Part shown: positions 37,008-46,840 of the stretch, one piece after another | How positions within the stretch are numbered: the stretch's first letter is position 1 | Layout of the letters: each line of letters starts with the position of its first letter | NCBI RefSeq assembly: GCF_026015985.1 | Contig: NZ_CP110389.1 | Location: 1,272,001-1,336,000 of the forward strand | Length of the DNA: 64,000 nucleotides | Reading direction: 5' to 3' | Origin: Rhodopseudomonas sp. P2A-2r | Lineage (GTDB): Bacteria > Pseudomonadota > Alphaproteobacteria > Rhizobiales > Xanthobacteraceae | The notes under the pieces: generated by a model | Told to the model about the DNA's origin: nothing | The model's database searches: none | The model's input: the letters and a program-made list of their open reading frames with translations, nothing else | Made by a program: the position numbers and the translations under genes

Positions 37008-37023
37008 AGCAAGAGCCGGGCCG
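37008..37023 (-). promoter_or_regulatory. sigma-54 promoter of the YqeB-like operon
   Basis: Minus strand CGGCCC-N5-TTGCT, correct GG-N10-GC spacing, 38 bases before the ATG at 36970. Confidence 0.65.
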
Positions 37024-37108
37024 TGCGCCGGAAACGTGAAAAACCAACAACAATCAGGCGTCGACAGGTGGGCGGTCGCTGATCAAGTCGCATTCGCAAC
37101 AGCCCGGA

Positions 37109-37124
37109 TGTCGGAAACACGACA
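37109..37124. promoter_or_regulatory. NifA site shared by the YqeB-like and bolA operons
   Basis: Perfect TGT-N10-ACA, 86 bases from the leftward -24 and 104 bases from the rightward -24. No other element is seen in this 306-base gap. Confidence 0.78.
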
Positions 37125-37227
37125 CCGGCCAGCCGACGAGTTCGCAACAATCAGGAAAATTAAAATGCCGTTCAGCGTTTCGGCATTTGCAACGTGGTCC
37201 TGCTGATATCAACGATGCCTTGCAAGT

Positions 37228-37243
37228 TGGTTTAGAGCTTGCA
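37228..37243 (+). promoter_or_regulatory. sigma-54 promoter of bolA-grxD-ferredoxin
   Basis: TGGTTT-N5-TTGCA, 35 bases before the bolA ATG. Confidence 0.75.
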
Positions 37244-37277
37244 TGGCGATGGCGATAGACCCCTGGAGTGCGTCGCA

Positions 37278-37511
37278 ATGGCCATGGACGGAATCGAAAT
37301 CGAACGCCTGATCAAGCAGTCCTTCCCGGACGCGCAGGTCGTTGTCGTCGATCTCAGGGGAGACGGCGATCACTACGGGGCGCGTGTGACGTCGGGGGCG
37401 TTCCTCGGCAAAAGCCGGATCCAGCAGCACAAGATGGTCTACGAGGCCTTGCAGGGACAGATGGGCGGCGCGCTTCACGCGCTAGCGCTCGAAACGATCG
37501 TGCTGAAATGA
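37278..37511 (+). CDS. bolA: BolA-family protein
   Basis: 77 residues with the BolA fold ([53 protein letters not shown]) including the conserved histidines. BolA pairs with CGFS glutaredoxins to hold [2Fe-2S] clusters. The Grx gene follows 55 bases later, matching that partnership. ATG 37278 is preferred; ATG 37284 is possible. Confidence 0.92.
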   Translation: MAMDGIEIERLIKQSFPDAQVVVVDLRGDGDHYGARVTSGAFLGKSRIQQHKMVYEALQGQMGGALHALALETIVLK

Positions 37512-37566
37512 CTGGACCGGTTTTGCTCCGCCACCCACACACCAACACAAGTCGAGAGGACCGAAC

Positions 37567-37902
37567 ATGACCAACCCCACCGTCGAGCGTATCAAGGGAA
37601 TCGTCGGGAGCGACGATATCGTTCTTTTCATGAAGGGCGTCCCTGCGGCGCCGGAATGCGGCTTTTCCGCCAGCGTCGTGCAGATTCTGAACGGGCTGAA
37701 CGTTCCGTTCAAGGGGGTCAACGTATTGGCCGACCCGCAGGTTCGCGAGGGCATCAAGGCATTTTCGGACTGGCCGACCATCCCCCAGCTCTATGTCAAA
37801 GGTGAGTTCCTGGGCGGCGCCGATATCGTGCGTGCGATGTTTCAGGAGGGAGAGCTTGCGGTGTTGTTCGCCGACAAGGGCATCGCGAGCGCGGCCACAT
37901 GA
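37567..37902 (+). CDS. grxD: Monothiol glutaredoxin, Grx4/GrxD type
   Basis: 111 residues with the CGFS active site in [14 protein letters not shown], then [37 protein letters not shown]. It binds and transfers [2Fe-2S] with BolA. ATG 37567 follows GAGAGGACC. Overlaps the next gene by four bases. Confidence 0.94.
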   Translation: MTNPTVERIKGIVGSDDIVLFMKGVPAAPECGFSASVVQILNGLNVPFKGVNVLADPQVREGIKAFSDWPTIPQLYVKGEFLGGADIVRAMFQEGELAVLFADKGIASAAT

Positions 37903-38255
37903 GCGACACGGCAGAGGACGTCGCGTTCGAAATCCCCCAACTCTACAAGCATCACGTCTTTACCTGTCACACGCAACGTCCGCCCAGTCATCCGCGCGGA
38001 AGTTGCGGCGCAGCCGGTGCGCAGCCGCTATGGGACAGAATGGCCAAGGCTCTCGAGACGCAACGGCTCGGCGATATCGGCTTCACCGCATCTGGGTGTC
38101 TCGGCTTTTGCAGCGCCGGTCCGCTGATGGTCGTCTATCCGGAAGGCATCTGGTACCGACCGACCACTGCGGAAGATATCGACGAGATCGTCGAGTCGCA
38201 TTTTAAGCAGGGCAAGCGGGTCGATCGGCTGGTCATGGTCCTGACGCGACGCTGA
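37899..38255 (+). CDS. Thioredoxin-like [2Fe-2S] ferredoxin
   Basis: 118 residues. Cysteines in the TRX-like ferredoxin pattern: [17 protein letters not shown] and [19 protein letters not shown]. Follows grxD by a four-base overlap. It could be the acceptor of clusters from BolA-Grx or an electron carrier to nitrogenase. Confidence 0.88.
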   Translation: MSDTAEDVAFEIPQLYKHHVFTCHTQRPPSHPRGSCGAAGAQPLWDRMAKALETQRLGDIGFTASGCLGFCSAGPLMVVYPEGIWYRPTTAEDIDEIVESHFKQGKRVDRLVMVLTRR

Positions 38256-38278
38256 TCTGTTTGCCGGCATCATTCGGC

Positions 38279-38312
38279 GGCTACAAGGCGTGGCGCTCCA
38301 GGCCTTGTAGCC
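38279..38312. terminator. Hairpin terminator between the ferredoxin and the ArsC-like gene
   Basis: 11-bp perfect stem (GGCTACAAGGC with GCCTTGTAGCC) and a 12-base loop between convergent genes. No T tract. Confidence 0.6.
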
Positions 38313-38361
38313 AATCGGAAACGAGCCAGCGTCATGCGCGGGCGCGATGTCGTTGAAAATA

Positions 38362-38802
38362 TCATAGGGCTGACGATTTCGATGTCGGGTCAGGGTCCGG
38401 ACAGTGTTGCGACGGTCCAGGACGACTGCAGCCTTCGGCGTCAGCGTTCGCGGTGCCGCCGAGCAGCGATATTACGGGTTCGCGATCGAAGCCTGCGCAC
38501 CGCAGTCCGTTCGCCTCTACCAGCGGCCGGCGAATGAGGAGCGGATCTTCGACCAGCGTCGCCAGCGCCGCGGCGGCATCGAATGCCCCGGGATCGATCT
38601 CGCCCGATTTGATGCGGGGAGCGGCAGCATTGAACCACGAAGCGACCGGAGTCGCTCCGAAGAATTCGCGCAGGCGGTCGCCGGTCCAGGGCTCCGTCAG
38701 GAGGTTCTTCGCGGTGACGACATGGCCTGCAGCCGCCAGCAGCAGCTTCTGCCGGGCATTGGTTCTGCAGCCGGGCTTCTCGTAAAAGATGATTTCCGTC
38801 AT
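38362..38802 (-). CDS. Nitrogenase-associated ArsC-like protein
   Basis: 146 residues of the thioredoxin-like ArsC/Spx group: MTEIIFYEKPGCRTNARQKLLLAAAGHVV, LLTEPWTGDRLREFFG, APRIKSGEIDP. The nif-linked subgroup has a single cysteine in GCRTN. Function not established. Starts 12 bases after the receiver-like gene 2, so it is probably in its operon. The last 20 residues are low-complexity, and the true end could be earlier. Confidence 0.82.
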   Translation of the reverse strand: MTEIIFYEKPGCRTNARQKLLLAAAGHVVTAKNLLTEPWTGDRLREFFGATPVASWFNAAAPRIKSGEIDPGAFDAAAALATLVEDPLLIRRPLVEANGLRCAGFDREPVISLLGGTANADAEGCSRPGPSQHCPDPDPTSKSSAL

Positions 38803-38814
38803 GGGGCGTGGTCG

Positions 38815-39246
38815 TCAGAGGACGCTGAGCTGAACGAGCGGTGATGCGCCGCCGCGGCCCAGGATGGTGTCGACCTTCTTGCGGACAGCTTCCAGCGTCA
38901 GCGGTTTGACCATCGCGCCATGCGCCCCGGCCTTCAGTCCCTCGATGGCGACGGCCTCGTCGGCTTTGGAACAGACGATGAGAACGCGCACGCCGGGAAA
39001 TTTCGCCGTGAGTTCTCCGATCAGCGAGCTGCCCCTGTCTCGAAGGAAGGATACGCCGAGCAATACGACATGCGGCTGCAGCCAGCCGACGCCCTTGTCG
39101 TAGGCCTCTTCGGGGCTGATCAATTCGTGGGTCTCGATTTCATCATGCAGCATGAACTGCAATGCAGCGCGCGTGATTTCATCCTCGTCGATGACGAAGA
39201 CCCGACGCTGGTCGACGGCTTTTGAAGTCTCGACGCCAATCTGCAT
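38815..39246 (-). CDS. Degenerate receiver-domain protein 2, divergent from nifH2
   Basis: 143 residues, receiver-like: VFVIDEDEITRAALQFMLHD, VVLLGVSFLRDRGSSL, LIVCSKADEAVAIEGLKAGAHGAMVKPLT. The acceptor aspartate is glycine (about Gly64) while the acidic pair and the switch lysine remain. No output domain. ATG 39246 follows GGAGG. Paralogue of 8008-8451 with the same missing Asp and the same divergent position beside nifH. Function unknown. Confidence 0.82.
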   Translation of the reverse strand: MQIGVETSKAVDQRRVFVIDEDEITRAALQFMLHDEIETHELISPEEAYDKGVGWLQPHVVLLGVSFLRDRGSSLIGELTAKFPGVRVLIVCSKADEAVAIEGLKAGAHGAMVKPLTLEAVRKKVDTILGRGGASPLVQLSVL

Positions 39247-39300
39247 TTCAGCCTCCGTGAGATTGCGAGCATGTACGGTCGTAGGGCCCGCAGGGCTCCA

Positions 39301-39316
39301 AGCAAATTCCATTCCG
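39301..39316 (-). promoter_or_regulatory. sigma-54 promoter of receiver-like gene 2
   Basis: Minus strand CGGAAT-N5-TTGCT with GG-N10-GC spacing, 55 bases before the ATG. Confidence 0.6.
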
Positions 39317-39396
39317 GGCAAGCAGATGCGGAATTCGCACGGGACGTCGCAGCGCACGAGGCGGCAGCGTCCGGCCCGCGACGATCGTGACATCCT

Positions 39397-39412
39397 TGTC
39401 TGATTTCCAACA
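39397..39412. promoter_or_regulatory. NifA site between receiver-like gene 2 and nifH2
   Basis: Perfect TGT-N10-ACA, 81 bases from the leftward -24 and 98 bases from the rightward -24. Confidence 0.82.
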
Positions 39413-39509
39413 GCCGCCAGACAGCCGGACCGACCTGTCGCGTTTGCCGCTTCCAGAAAAATTGAAAAAATTTGATGTTTCAGAAGCTGAATCATCAGCT
39501 TAGCGCGAA

Positions 39510-39525
39510 TGGCACGGCGGTTGCT
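39510..39525 (+). promoter_or_regulatory. sigma-54 promoter of nifH2-nifQ
   Basis: Perfect TGGCAC-N5-TTGCT. Leader of about 140 bases before the nifH2 ATG, similar to that of nifH1. Confidence 0.92.
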
Positions 39526-39582
39526 ATTGAGGGGTGGAACAAGGAGTGAGGGCTGAGTGCACGCAGACGCTTTGACGAGTGA

Positions 39583-40584
<1,002 letters not shown>

Positions 40585-40604
40585 GGACTTTCAATCGAGA
40601 CGAC

Positions 40605-40628
40605 CCGGCCCCTCTCAAGAGGGGTCGG
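40605..40628 (+). other. Hairpin after nifH2
   Basis: Same 10-bp stem as after nifH1 with a TCAA loop and one G-U pair. No T tract. Confidence 0.65.
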
Positions 40629-40710
40629 CTTCTACCAGCCGCATCCGCTGAACGAGATGCGCGCGCGATCTGGATTTGAGCCTGGACAAACGGCTTTGGA
40701 GCGGCTTGCA

Positions 40711-41442
40711 ATGATGGTGGCACCGCAGGAAATCTTGATTGAGGCTCCGCCTGTTCGTGATGCTGCCATGGGCGAGGACGACAACGTTGAGAACCTGGGG
40801 GCGGCAACCTACCGCATGTTGACAGGCCTCGGCTCATCTGACGCTTTGATCGACGACGATTTCAATTTCGACAAGCATGTCCTGGCATCGATCCTTGCGG
40901 CTGCCGCGTCGGACTGCGGTGGCATCGCGATTGGTGCCGGTCTCGCGACCGCAGATATCGTCAGCCTCCTTTTACAATGGTTTCCCGACGTTGACGCTGT
41001 CGCTGTATTCGCTTGCCGCGATGCTGTCGCGGTGGAAGACGACGAAACATCCATGGTGCGCGACCTGTTGCTGACCCATCGGTCGACCGATGGCGACGTT
41101 AGTCGCTGGCTTGCGGCGATGATCGCCCGGCGGGCGATGGAGCCGAACCATTTGTGGGAGGATCTCGGCCTTCGCGATCGGTCCGAGCTGACGCGCCTGC
41201 TGTTGCGACATTTCGCTCCTATGGCCAGCCGCAATACCCAGAACATGCGGTGGAAGCGCTTCTTCTATCGCATGCTCTGCGAGCAGGACGGCTTCGTAAT
41301 GTGCACGACGCCCGTGTGCACTGACTGCAGTGACTTCGACATCTGCTTCGGCGACGAAACCGGTGAAAGCCGGATGGCGGACCGGCGTCGCGAATCTTCG
41401 CTGCAGGCGTCCGCTTCGCAGGCAGCATCTCTCTCATTGTAA
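40711..41442 (+). CDS. nifQ: NifQ, molybdenum donor protein
   Basis: 243 residues. The C-terminal motif C-x4-C-x2-C-x5-C (MCTTPVCTDCSDFDICFG) binds the Mo-Fe-S cluster that NifQ supplies to NifEN. The middle region has NHLWEDLGLRDRSELTRLLLRHFAPMA. ATG 40711 follows GGAGCGG; an ATG at 40657 is less well supported. It follows nifH2. Confidence 0.93.
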   Translation: MMVAPQEILIEAPPVRDAAMGEDDNVENLGAATYRMLTGLGSSDALIDDDFNFDKHVLASILAAAASDCGGIAIGAGLATADIVSLLLQWFPDVDAVAVFACRDAVAVEDDETSMVRDLLLTHRSTDGDVSRWLAAMIARRAMEPNHLWEDLGLRDRSELTRLLLRHFAPMASRNTQNMRWKRFFYRMLCEQDGFVMCTTPVCTDCSDFDICFGDETGESRMADRRRESSLQASASQAASLSL

Positions 41443-41456
41443 CCGAGGTAGCGTTC

Positions 41457-41972
41457 ATGGAGGTCACAACGGCGAACTGGGACATGGTCTCGGCGGACTC
41501 CACCATCACCGCCGAGAACGACGTTCCATCTGAGCTCATGTTCGGCGCTCGGGATACGGAAATCTTCCAGAGCGATAACGTCAATCTGCTGCGCCGGGCC
41601 GGTCTTCGACCAACACGGCAGCGGCTGGTCCTCGGCTGGCTGCTGTTTTCAAAGGGTGGTCGTCACGTCAGTGCGGAGATGCTGCACGAGGAGGCGAAGG
41701 CCGCGAACGTTCATATTTCGCTGGCGACGGTCTACAACACGCTGCATCACTTCACGGAAGCCGGGCTTTTGCGGTCGATCGGCGTTGATGGATCGAAGTC
41801 TTTCTTCGATACGAATCCGACAGCGCATCATCACTTCTTCGTCGATCAGGAGGACAGGCTGCTCGACGTTCCCGCGCCAGGCGTCATCCTTGACAATCTG
41901 CCGGAGCCTCTGCCGGGATACGCCATTTCGCGCATCGATGTGATCGTGCATTTGCGACGAAAACAGAGATGA
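41457..41972 (+). CDS. irr: Irr-type Fur-family regulator
   Basis: 171 residues. Fur fold with LRRAGLRPTRQRLVLGWLLFSKGGRHVSAEML (winged helix), ISLATVYNTLHHFTEAGLL and the HHH run in PTAHHHFFVDQ, characteristic of Irr, the heme-responsive iron regulator of Rhizobiales. Starts 14 bases after nifQ. An Irr paralogue made with nifH2 and nifQ would tie nif output to iron or heme status, by inference. Confidence 0.88.
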   Translation: MEVTTANWDMVSADSTITAENDVPSELMFGARDTEIFQSDNVNLLRRAGLRPTRQRLVLGWLLFSKGGRHVSAEMLHEEAKAANVHISLATVYNTLHHFTEAGLLRSIGVDGSKSFFDTNPTAHHHFFVDQEDRLLDVPAPGVILDNLPEPLPGYAISRIDVIVHLRRKQR

Positions 41973-42052
41973 GTGCGTGACCCGATCTGGTGCCGCAATA
42001 GATACTGGTTCAGCCCTGAACGTGTCGAGACATCGCGTCAGGTTCGTGACGC

Positions 42053-42068
42053 TGTCGCGATTGCGACA
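42053..42068. promoter_or_regulatory. NifA site upstream of nifV
   Basis: Perfect TGT-N10-ACA, 55 bases upstream of the nifV -24. Confidence 0.82.
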
Positions 42069-42122
42069 ATTGGTCGAAGCAAAAAATAAAAGCGAAAACA
42101 ATGACATATATGCGACGGGCGA

Positions 42123-42138
42123 TGGCATGCCGGTTGCT
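42123..42138 (+). promoter_or_regulatory. sigma-54 promoter of nifV-cysE-nifW
   Basis: TGGCAT-N5-TTGCT, 68 bases before the nifV ATG. Confidence 0.85.
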
Positions 42139-42205
42139 CTGTATCCACCTATGAGGGTGCGTCCGGGATCGTGTTGCGACGCCGTTACATCAGGGGGCCT
42201 AATTG

Positions 42206-43420
42206 ATGAGCGAGCCGCAGAAATTCGATAAGGCCCACAGCGGCCTTCGTTCTGATCGCGCAGCTGTTGGAATCGGCCGAACTGCTCGGGTTGTCCTCAA
42301 CGACACAACGCTGCGGGACGGCGAGCAGGCGCCGGGTGTGGCATTCAGCACCGTTGAAAAAGTCGCAATCGCTCGTGCCTTGGCGCGCGCGGGTGTTCCC
42401 GAGATCGAGGCCGGCACACCGGCGATGGGTCGCGAAGAAATCACCGCGATCCGCGCGATTGTCGAGGCCGGACTGCCGCTCACCACAATTGCCTGGTGCC
42501 GCATGCGTATCGAGGATGTTGACGCGGCAATAGCGTCGGGCGCTTCGATGGTCAATCTGTCTGTTCCCGTGTCCGACGTGCAAATCGCTGCGAAACTCGG
42601 AGGGAAGCGTTCCAATGCGTTCGAAATGCTCCGACGCGTGGTGGGTTACGCGCGTAGCAAGGGTTTGGATGTTGCTGTTGGTGGTGAGGATTCGTCACGC
42701 GCCGATATCGGATTTCTGATCGAGGTCGTGGCAGAGGCAGAGGCAGCAGGCGCGCGTCGGTTTCGGGTCGCCGATACGCTGAGCGTGCTCGACCCCGACG
42801 CCAGCTACGCGTTGATGGCAGCCTTACGCGCGACCACCGAACTCGAATTGGAGTTTCACGGTCATGACGATTTGGGTCTGGCGACGGCCAACACCCTTGC
42901 AGCAATCAAGGCCGGTGCCACCCATGCCTCCGTCACCGTGATCGGGCTCGGCGAACGTGCCGGCAATGCACCGCTTGAGGAGGTTGCCGTGGCGCTGCGG
43001 CAATTGTACCGGCGCGAGACGGGCATTGTGTTGTCCCAGCTTGGCAACGTTGCGGCAATCGTGGCGACGGCTGCGGCCAGAGTGATTCCGCTCAACAAGG
43101 CGATTGTTGGGGAGCACGTCTTCACCCACGAATCGGGTATCCATGTCGACGGGCTACTGAAGGATCAGCACACCTACCAGTCGCTCGATCCGTCGTTGTT
43201 CGGCCGCTCGAACCGGATCGTCATCGGCAAGCACTCCGGCCTTGCGTCAATCACGTCTCTGCTCTCGGATCTTCACATGCCGGCGGACCCGGAGCAGACG
43301 CGCGGCATTCTGGCGCGCGTCCGCGAATATGCGGTTTCTCATAAGGGTCCGGTGGCCCGCGAGACCGTCGCGCAAATTTGGCGCGAGATCCGCAACGAGC
43401 ACCTGCCCAATTGCGCTTGA
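42206..43420 (+). CDS. nifV: NifV, homocitrate synthase
   Basis: Makes homocitrate, the organic ligand of FeMo-co; 404 residues. Motifs: [18 protein letters not shown] at the N-terminus, [20 protein letters not shown] with metal-binding histidines, and [22 protein letters not shown] 42206 follows AGGGGGC; the TTG three bases earlier is less likely. Presence of nifV suits a diazotroph that fixes without plant-supplied homocitrate. Confidence 0.96.
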   Translation: MSEPQKFDKAHSGLRSDRAAVGIGRTARVVLNDTTLRDGEQAPGVAFSTVEKVAIARALARAGVPEIEAGTPAMGREEITAIRAIVEAGLPLTTIAWCRMRIEDVDAAIASGASMVNLSVPVSDVQIAAKLGGKRSNAFEMLRRVVGYARSKGLDVAVGGEDSSRADIGFLIEVVAEAEAAGARRFRVADTLSVLDPDASYALMAALRATTELELEFHGHDDLGLATANTLAAIKAGATHASVTVIGLGERAGNAPLEEVAVALRQLYRRETGIVLSQLGNVAAIVATAAARVIPLNKAIVGEHVFTHESGIHVDGLLKDQHTYQSLDPSLFGRSNRIVIGKHSGLASITSLLSDLHMPADPEQTRGILARVREYAVSHKGPVARETVAQIWREIRNEHLPNCA

Positions 43421-43427
43421 GGCTCAC

Positions 43428-44222
43428 ATGACCGACGCAATGGAATTTCCGGTCAGTAGACCGAGCACGGAGGCGACGACCGCCAAGCCGTCGCTACTGA
43501 GCCTCATCAGGGAAGACGTCGCTTGCGTTCGCTTGCGTGACCCCGCTGCGCGCAGCGAGTTTGAAACACTTCTGACCTATCCGGGCGTTCATGCGCTGAT
43601 TTGGCATCGTATGGCCCACCGCCTGTGGGCGAACCAATGGCGCTTCTCGGCGCGACTGTTATCCTGGCTTGGCCGCTTTCTGTCCAACGTCGATATTCAC
43701 CCCGGCGCAAAAATCGGCCGCCGGTTCTTCATCGACCATGGCGCCTGTGTTGTCATTGGAGAGACCGCGGAAATCGGCGATGACGTCACGCTCTATCATG
43801 GCGTCACGCTGGGTGGCACCTCGTGGTTTCCCGGCAAGCGCCATCCCACGCTGGAAGATCGCGTGGTTGTGGGCGCTGGCGCGAAAATCCTGGGGCCGAT
43901 CGTTGTCGGACAAGGCACCCGCGTCGGCGCCAATTCTGTCGTCATAGAGAGTACGCCGCCGGACGTAACGGTCGTCGGCATTCCCGCGCGTGTCGTGCGC
44001 CCGCAATTGAGCCACCGGCGTGCCGTAGGGCACATCGACCTCGACCATCACCTGATCTCCGATCCAGTCAGCGAAGCGATCTCTGTCGTGCTGGACCGCG
44101 TCGAGTTTCTCGAAGCGCGGCTCGCGCATCTGCAGAAGCGCGTCCGTGAAGGGACCGCGCCGGACCGCAACGACAGGGGCGGCGCGGATGTAGTTCATCG
44201 ATCTGAAGGAGACACGCCATGA
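43428..44222 (+). CDS. cysE: CysE, serine O-acetyltransferase
   Basis: First step of cysteine synthesis; 264 residues. N-terminal helical part, then the hexapeptide beta helix ([66 protein letters not shown]). ATG 43428 lies seven bases after nifV; the open frame upstream overlaps nifV. It would raise cysteine for NifS and SufS. Overlaps nifW by ATGA. Confidence 0.94.
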   Translation: MTDAMEFPVSRPSTEATTAKPSLLSLIREDVACVRLRDPAARSEFETLLTYPGVHALIWHRMAHRLWANQWRFSARLLSWLGRFLSNVDIHPGAKIGRRFFIDHGACVVIGETAEIGDDVTLYHGVTLGGTSWFPGKRHPTLEDRVVVGAGAKILGPIVVGQGTRVGANSVVIESTPPDVTVVGIPARVVRPQLSHRRAVGHIDLDHHLISDPVSEAISVVLDRVEFLEARLAHLQKRVREGTAPDRNDRGGADVVHRSEGDTP

Positions 44223-44568
44223 AAGGCTCTTCAACCTCGCAATCGGAACTGTCGGGCGTCCTCGATCAATTGAACAAGGCATCCTCGGCGGAGGATTTTT
44301 TGCGTTGCTCGGCGTTGATTACGACCCCAAGCACCTCAATGTGGTGAGACTGCATATTCTTCGTCGGATGGGGCAATATCTCGTCAGCGAAGATTTTGCA
44401 GGCATGTCCGATGCCGATGTCACGCAACGATGCAAGGCGGTTCTCGAACAGGCCTATGCGGACTTCCTGGCGTCGTCGCCGCTCGACCAGCGGGTGTTCA
44501 AGGTCTTGAAAGACGCTGTTGCACCTCCGAAGCCACAGAATTTCGTTTCGCTTACGACGCTGAAATAG
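44219..44568 (+). CDS. nifW: NifW, nitrogenase-stabilising protein (one frameshift)
   Basis: NifW helps protect MoFe protein from O2. The frame starts [27 protein letters not shown], breaks at the six-T run 44296-44301, and with one T restored continues as [28 protein letters not shown] to LTTLK. Corrected length is about 116 residues, the usual size. Overlaps cysE by four bases. Confidence 0.9.
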
Positions 44569-44863
44569 GCCGACGGTCGTAGACTCCATTTGCTTGGCGC
44601 GTCCTGCTGACTGCGGGGAGACGTGCAATGCATGCGCGCGACCTGGCGGCGTGTTGACGCGTCGATTGTACGTCGTCGCTCTGCTGTCGCTTTCCCGACG
44701 CGTGTCGCAATTGTTTCGTTTCAGCATGCGCCGATGCGCGTCGAAGAATGTCGGCTCTCGTTCAATTCGTTGTGTGAGCATCGATTTTCGGCCGCTGCGG
44801 CGGCTGGTATGACACTTGCTAACCTGTTCTGTTGAGGCCATCGAGCTGACGCGGAGTCATCGC
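44569..44863 (+). other. Intergenic region upstream of fixA
   Basis: 295 bases. Contains the sigma-54 promoter at 44805-44820 and an imperfect NifA-like sequence at about 44685-44700 (TGT-N10-ACG). Nothing else recognised. Confidence 0.5.
44805..44820 (+). promoter_or_regulatory. sigma-54 promoter of fixABCX
   Basis: TGGTAT-N5-TTGCT, 44 bases before the fixA ATG. Confidence 0.82.
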
Positions 44864-45709
44864 ATGCATATCGTCGTCTGCATCAAACAAGTTCCGGATT
44901 CGGCGCAGATCCGCGTTCATCCGGTCACCAACACAATCATGCGCCAGGGCGTACCGACGATCATCAACCCCTACGACTTGTTCGCGCTCGAGGCCGCCCT
45001 TGCGCTGCGCGGCAAGTTTGGCGGTGAAGTGACCGTACTGACGATGGGGCCGCCGTCGGCCGAAGACAGCCTGCGCAAGGCGCTGACCTTCGGCGCCGAT
45101 CGTGCGGTCCTGCTGACCGACCGCTTCTTTGCCGGTGCCGACACGCTGGCGACCACCTATGCGCTCGCTACTGCTATCCGCAAGATCGGCGAGATCTATG
45201 GCGCACCGGACATCATTTTTACTGGGAAGCAGACCATCGATGGCGATACCGCGCAGGTTGGTCCCGGTATCGCGAAGCGGCTGGATCTGCTGCAGCTCAC
45301 CTATGTGGCCAAGATCGGTGCGCTCGATCTTGCGGGGCGTACCATTGAGGTGGAGCGGCGCTCGGAAGGCGGTGTGCAGCTGCTGCGCACCAAGCTGCCA
45401 TGCCTCATCACCATGCTGGAAGCGACCAATGAAATCCGCCGCGGCGCCATGATCGACGCCTTGCGCGCTGCTCGCTCCACCATCGTGAAATGGAGTGCGC
45501 AGGACGCCGGCGTCGAGGATATCTCAAAATGTGGCCTGAGGGGCTCGCCGACCATCGTCAAGAAGGTCTTCGCACCGGCACCCCGCGCCGAGAAAGCGAT
45601 CATGATCGACATCGGTGACAAGCCGCCGGCTGAGGCACTGATTGAGGGCATCTTCAAGCGGCAGCCGAAACTCGAAGCGGACCTTATCACGCTGGCACGC
45701 GGATATTGA
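44864..45709 (+). CDS. fixA: FixA, electron-transfer flavoprotein beta-like
   Basis: 281 residues of the ETF-beta family ([36 protein letters not shown]). With FixB, FixC and FixX it bifurcates electrons from NADH to make low-potential ferredoxin or flavodoxin for nitrogenase. ATG 44864 lies just downstream of the promoter. Confidence 0.95.
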   Translation: MHIVVCIKQVPDSAQIRVHPVTNTIMRQGVPTIINPYDLFALEAALALRGKFGGEVTVLTMGPPSAEDSLRKALTFGADRAVLLTDRFFAGADTLATTYALATAIRKIGEIYGAPDIIFTGKQTIDGDTAQVGPGIAKRLDLLQLTYVAKIGALDLAGRTIEVERRSEGGVQLLRTKLPCLITMLEATNEIRRGAMIDALRAARSTIVKWSAQDAGVEDISKCGLRGSPTIVKKVFAPAPRAEKAIMIDIGDKPPAEALIEGIFKRQPKLEADLITLARGY

Positions 45710-45720
45710 AGGGAACGACG

Positions 45721-46829
45721 ATGAGCGAACCGATCAAAGCTCCAGCCCCTGCCGCTGCCGGACGCGCAGCGACAAAGAAGGAACTGCCGGAGCATTTCAA
45801 GGGCTATAAGCACGTCTGGGTGTTCATCGAGCAGGAACGTGGCCTGGTTCATCCGGTGTCGTGGGAGCTGATGGGCGCTGGCCGGCAACTTGCCGACAAG
45901 CTCCAGGTTGAACTCGCGGCGGTCGTCGTCGGGCCGGAGGGCGAAGCGACGCGTCAGGCGGCCGCCGAGGCCTTTGCTACGGCGCCGATCTCGCTTACGT
46001 TGTCGCAGACGATCTGCTGGCCGACTACCGCAACGAGTCCTACACCAAGGCGCTGACTGACGTCGTCAACACCTACAAGCCCGAGATCCTGCTGCTCGGC
46101 GCGACCACGCTGGGCCGCGATCTCGCCGGTTCGGTGGCCACCACGCTGCTCACCGGCCTGACGGCGGATTGCACGGCGCTCGATGTCGATACGGATGGCT
46201 CGCTCGCCGCGACACGGCCGACCTTCGGCGGATCGCTGATGTGCACCATCTACACCCTCAACTACCGGCCACAGATGGCCACGGTGCGGCCGCGCGTGAT
46301 GCAGATGCCGGACCGGGTCGAACGCCCGGTCGGACGCATCGTCAGCCATCCGCTCGGACTGATCGAGGCGGACATCGTCACCAAGGTTCTGTCCTTTCTC
46401 CCCGACCGTGAATCGGCCAACTCGAACCTGGCCTTCGCCGATGTTGTGGTGGCCGGCGGGCTCGGTTTGGGGTCGCCGGAGAACTTCCAGCTCGTGCGGC
46501 AACTCGCAGCAGTACTCGGGGCCGAGTATGGCTGCTCGCGCCCGCTGGTGCAGAAGGGCTGGGTGACCTCGGACCGGCAGATCGGGCAAACCGGTAAGAC
46601 CATCCGGCCCAAGCTGTACATCGCGGCTGGCATCTCGGGTGCGATTCAGCATCGCGTCGGCGTCGAGGGCGCCGACATGATTGTCGCCATCAACACCGAT
46701 AGGAACGCGCCGATCTTCGAATTTGCCCATATCGGGATCGTCACCGACGCCATCCGGTTGCTGCCGGCGCTGACCGAGGCGTTCCGTGCACGGCTGTCAC
46801 CGCATTCCCGCGACCGACTCGCAAGCTAG
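45721..46829 (+). CDS. fixB: FixB, electron-transfer flavoprotein alpha-like (one frameshift)
   Basis: N-terminus [18 protein letters not shown]-terminus with the FAD-binding [36 protein letters not shown] and [14 protein letters not shown]. The two halves lie in different frames. One base lost at about 45973-45976 restores [28 protein letters not shown]. Corrected length is about 369 residues. Confidence 0.92.
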
Positions 46830-46840
46830 AGGAGCGTGCC

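Noticed and set aside
44685..44700. NifA site upstream of fixA
   Set aside because: TGT-N10-ACG has one mismatch in the conserved triplet, so I list only the sigma-54 promoter.
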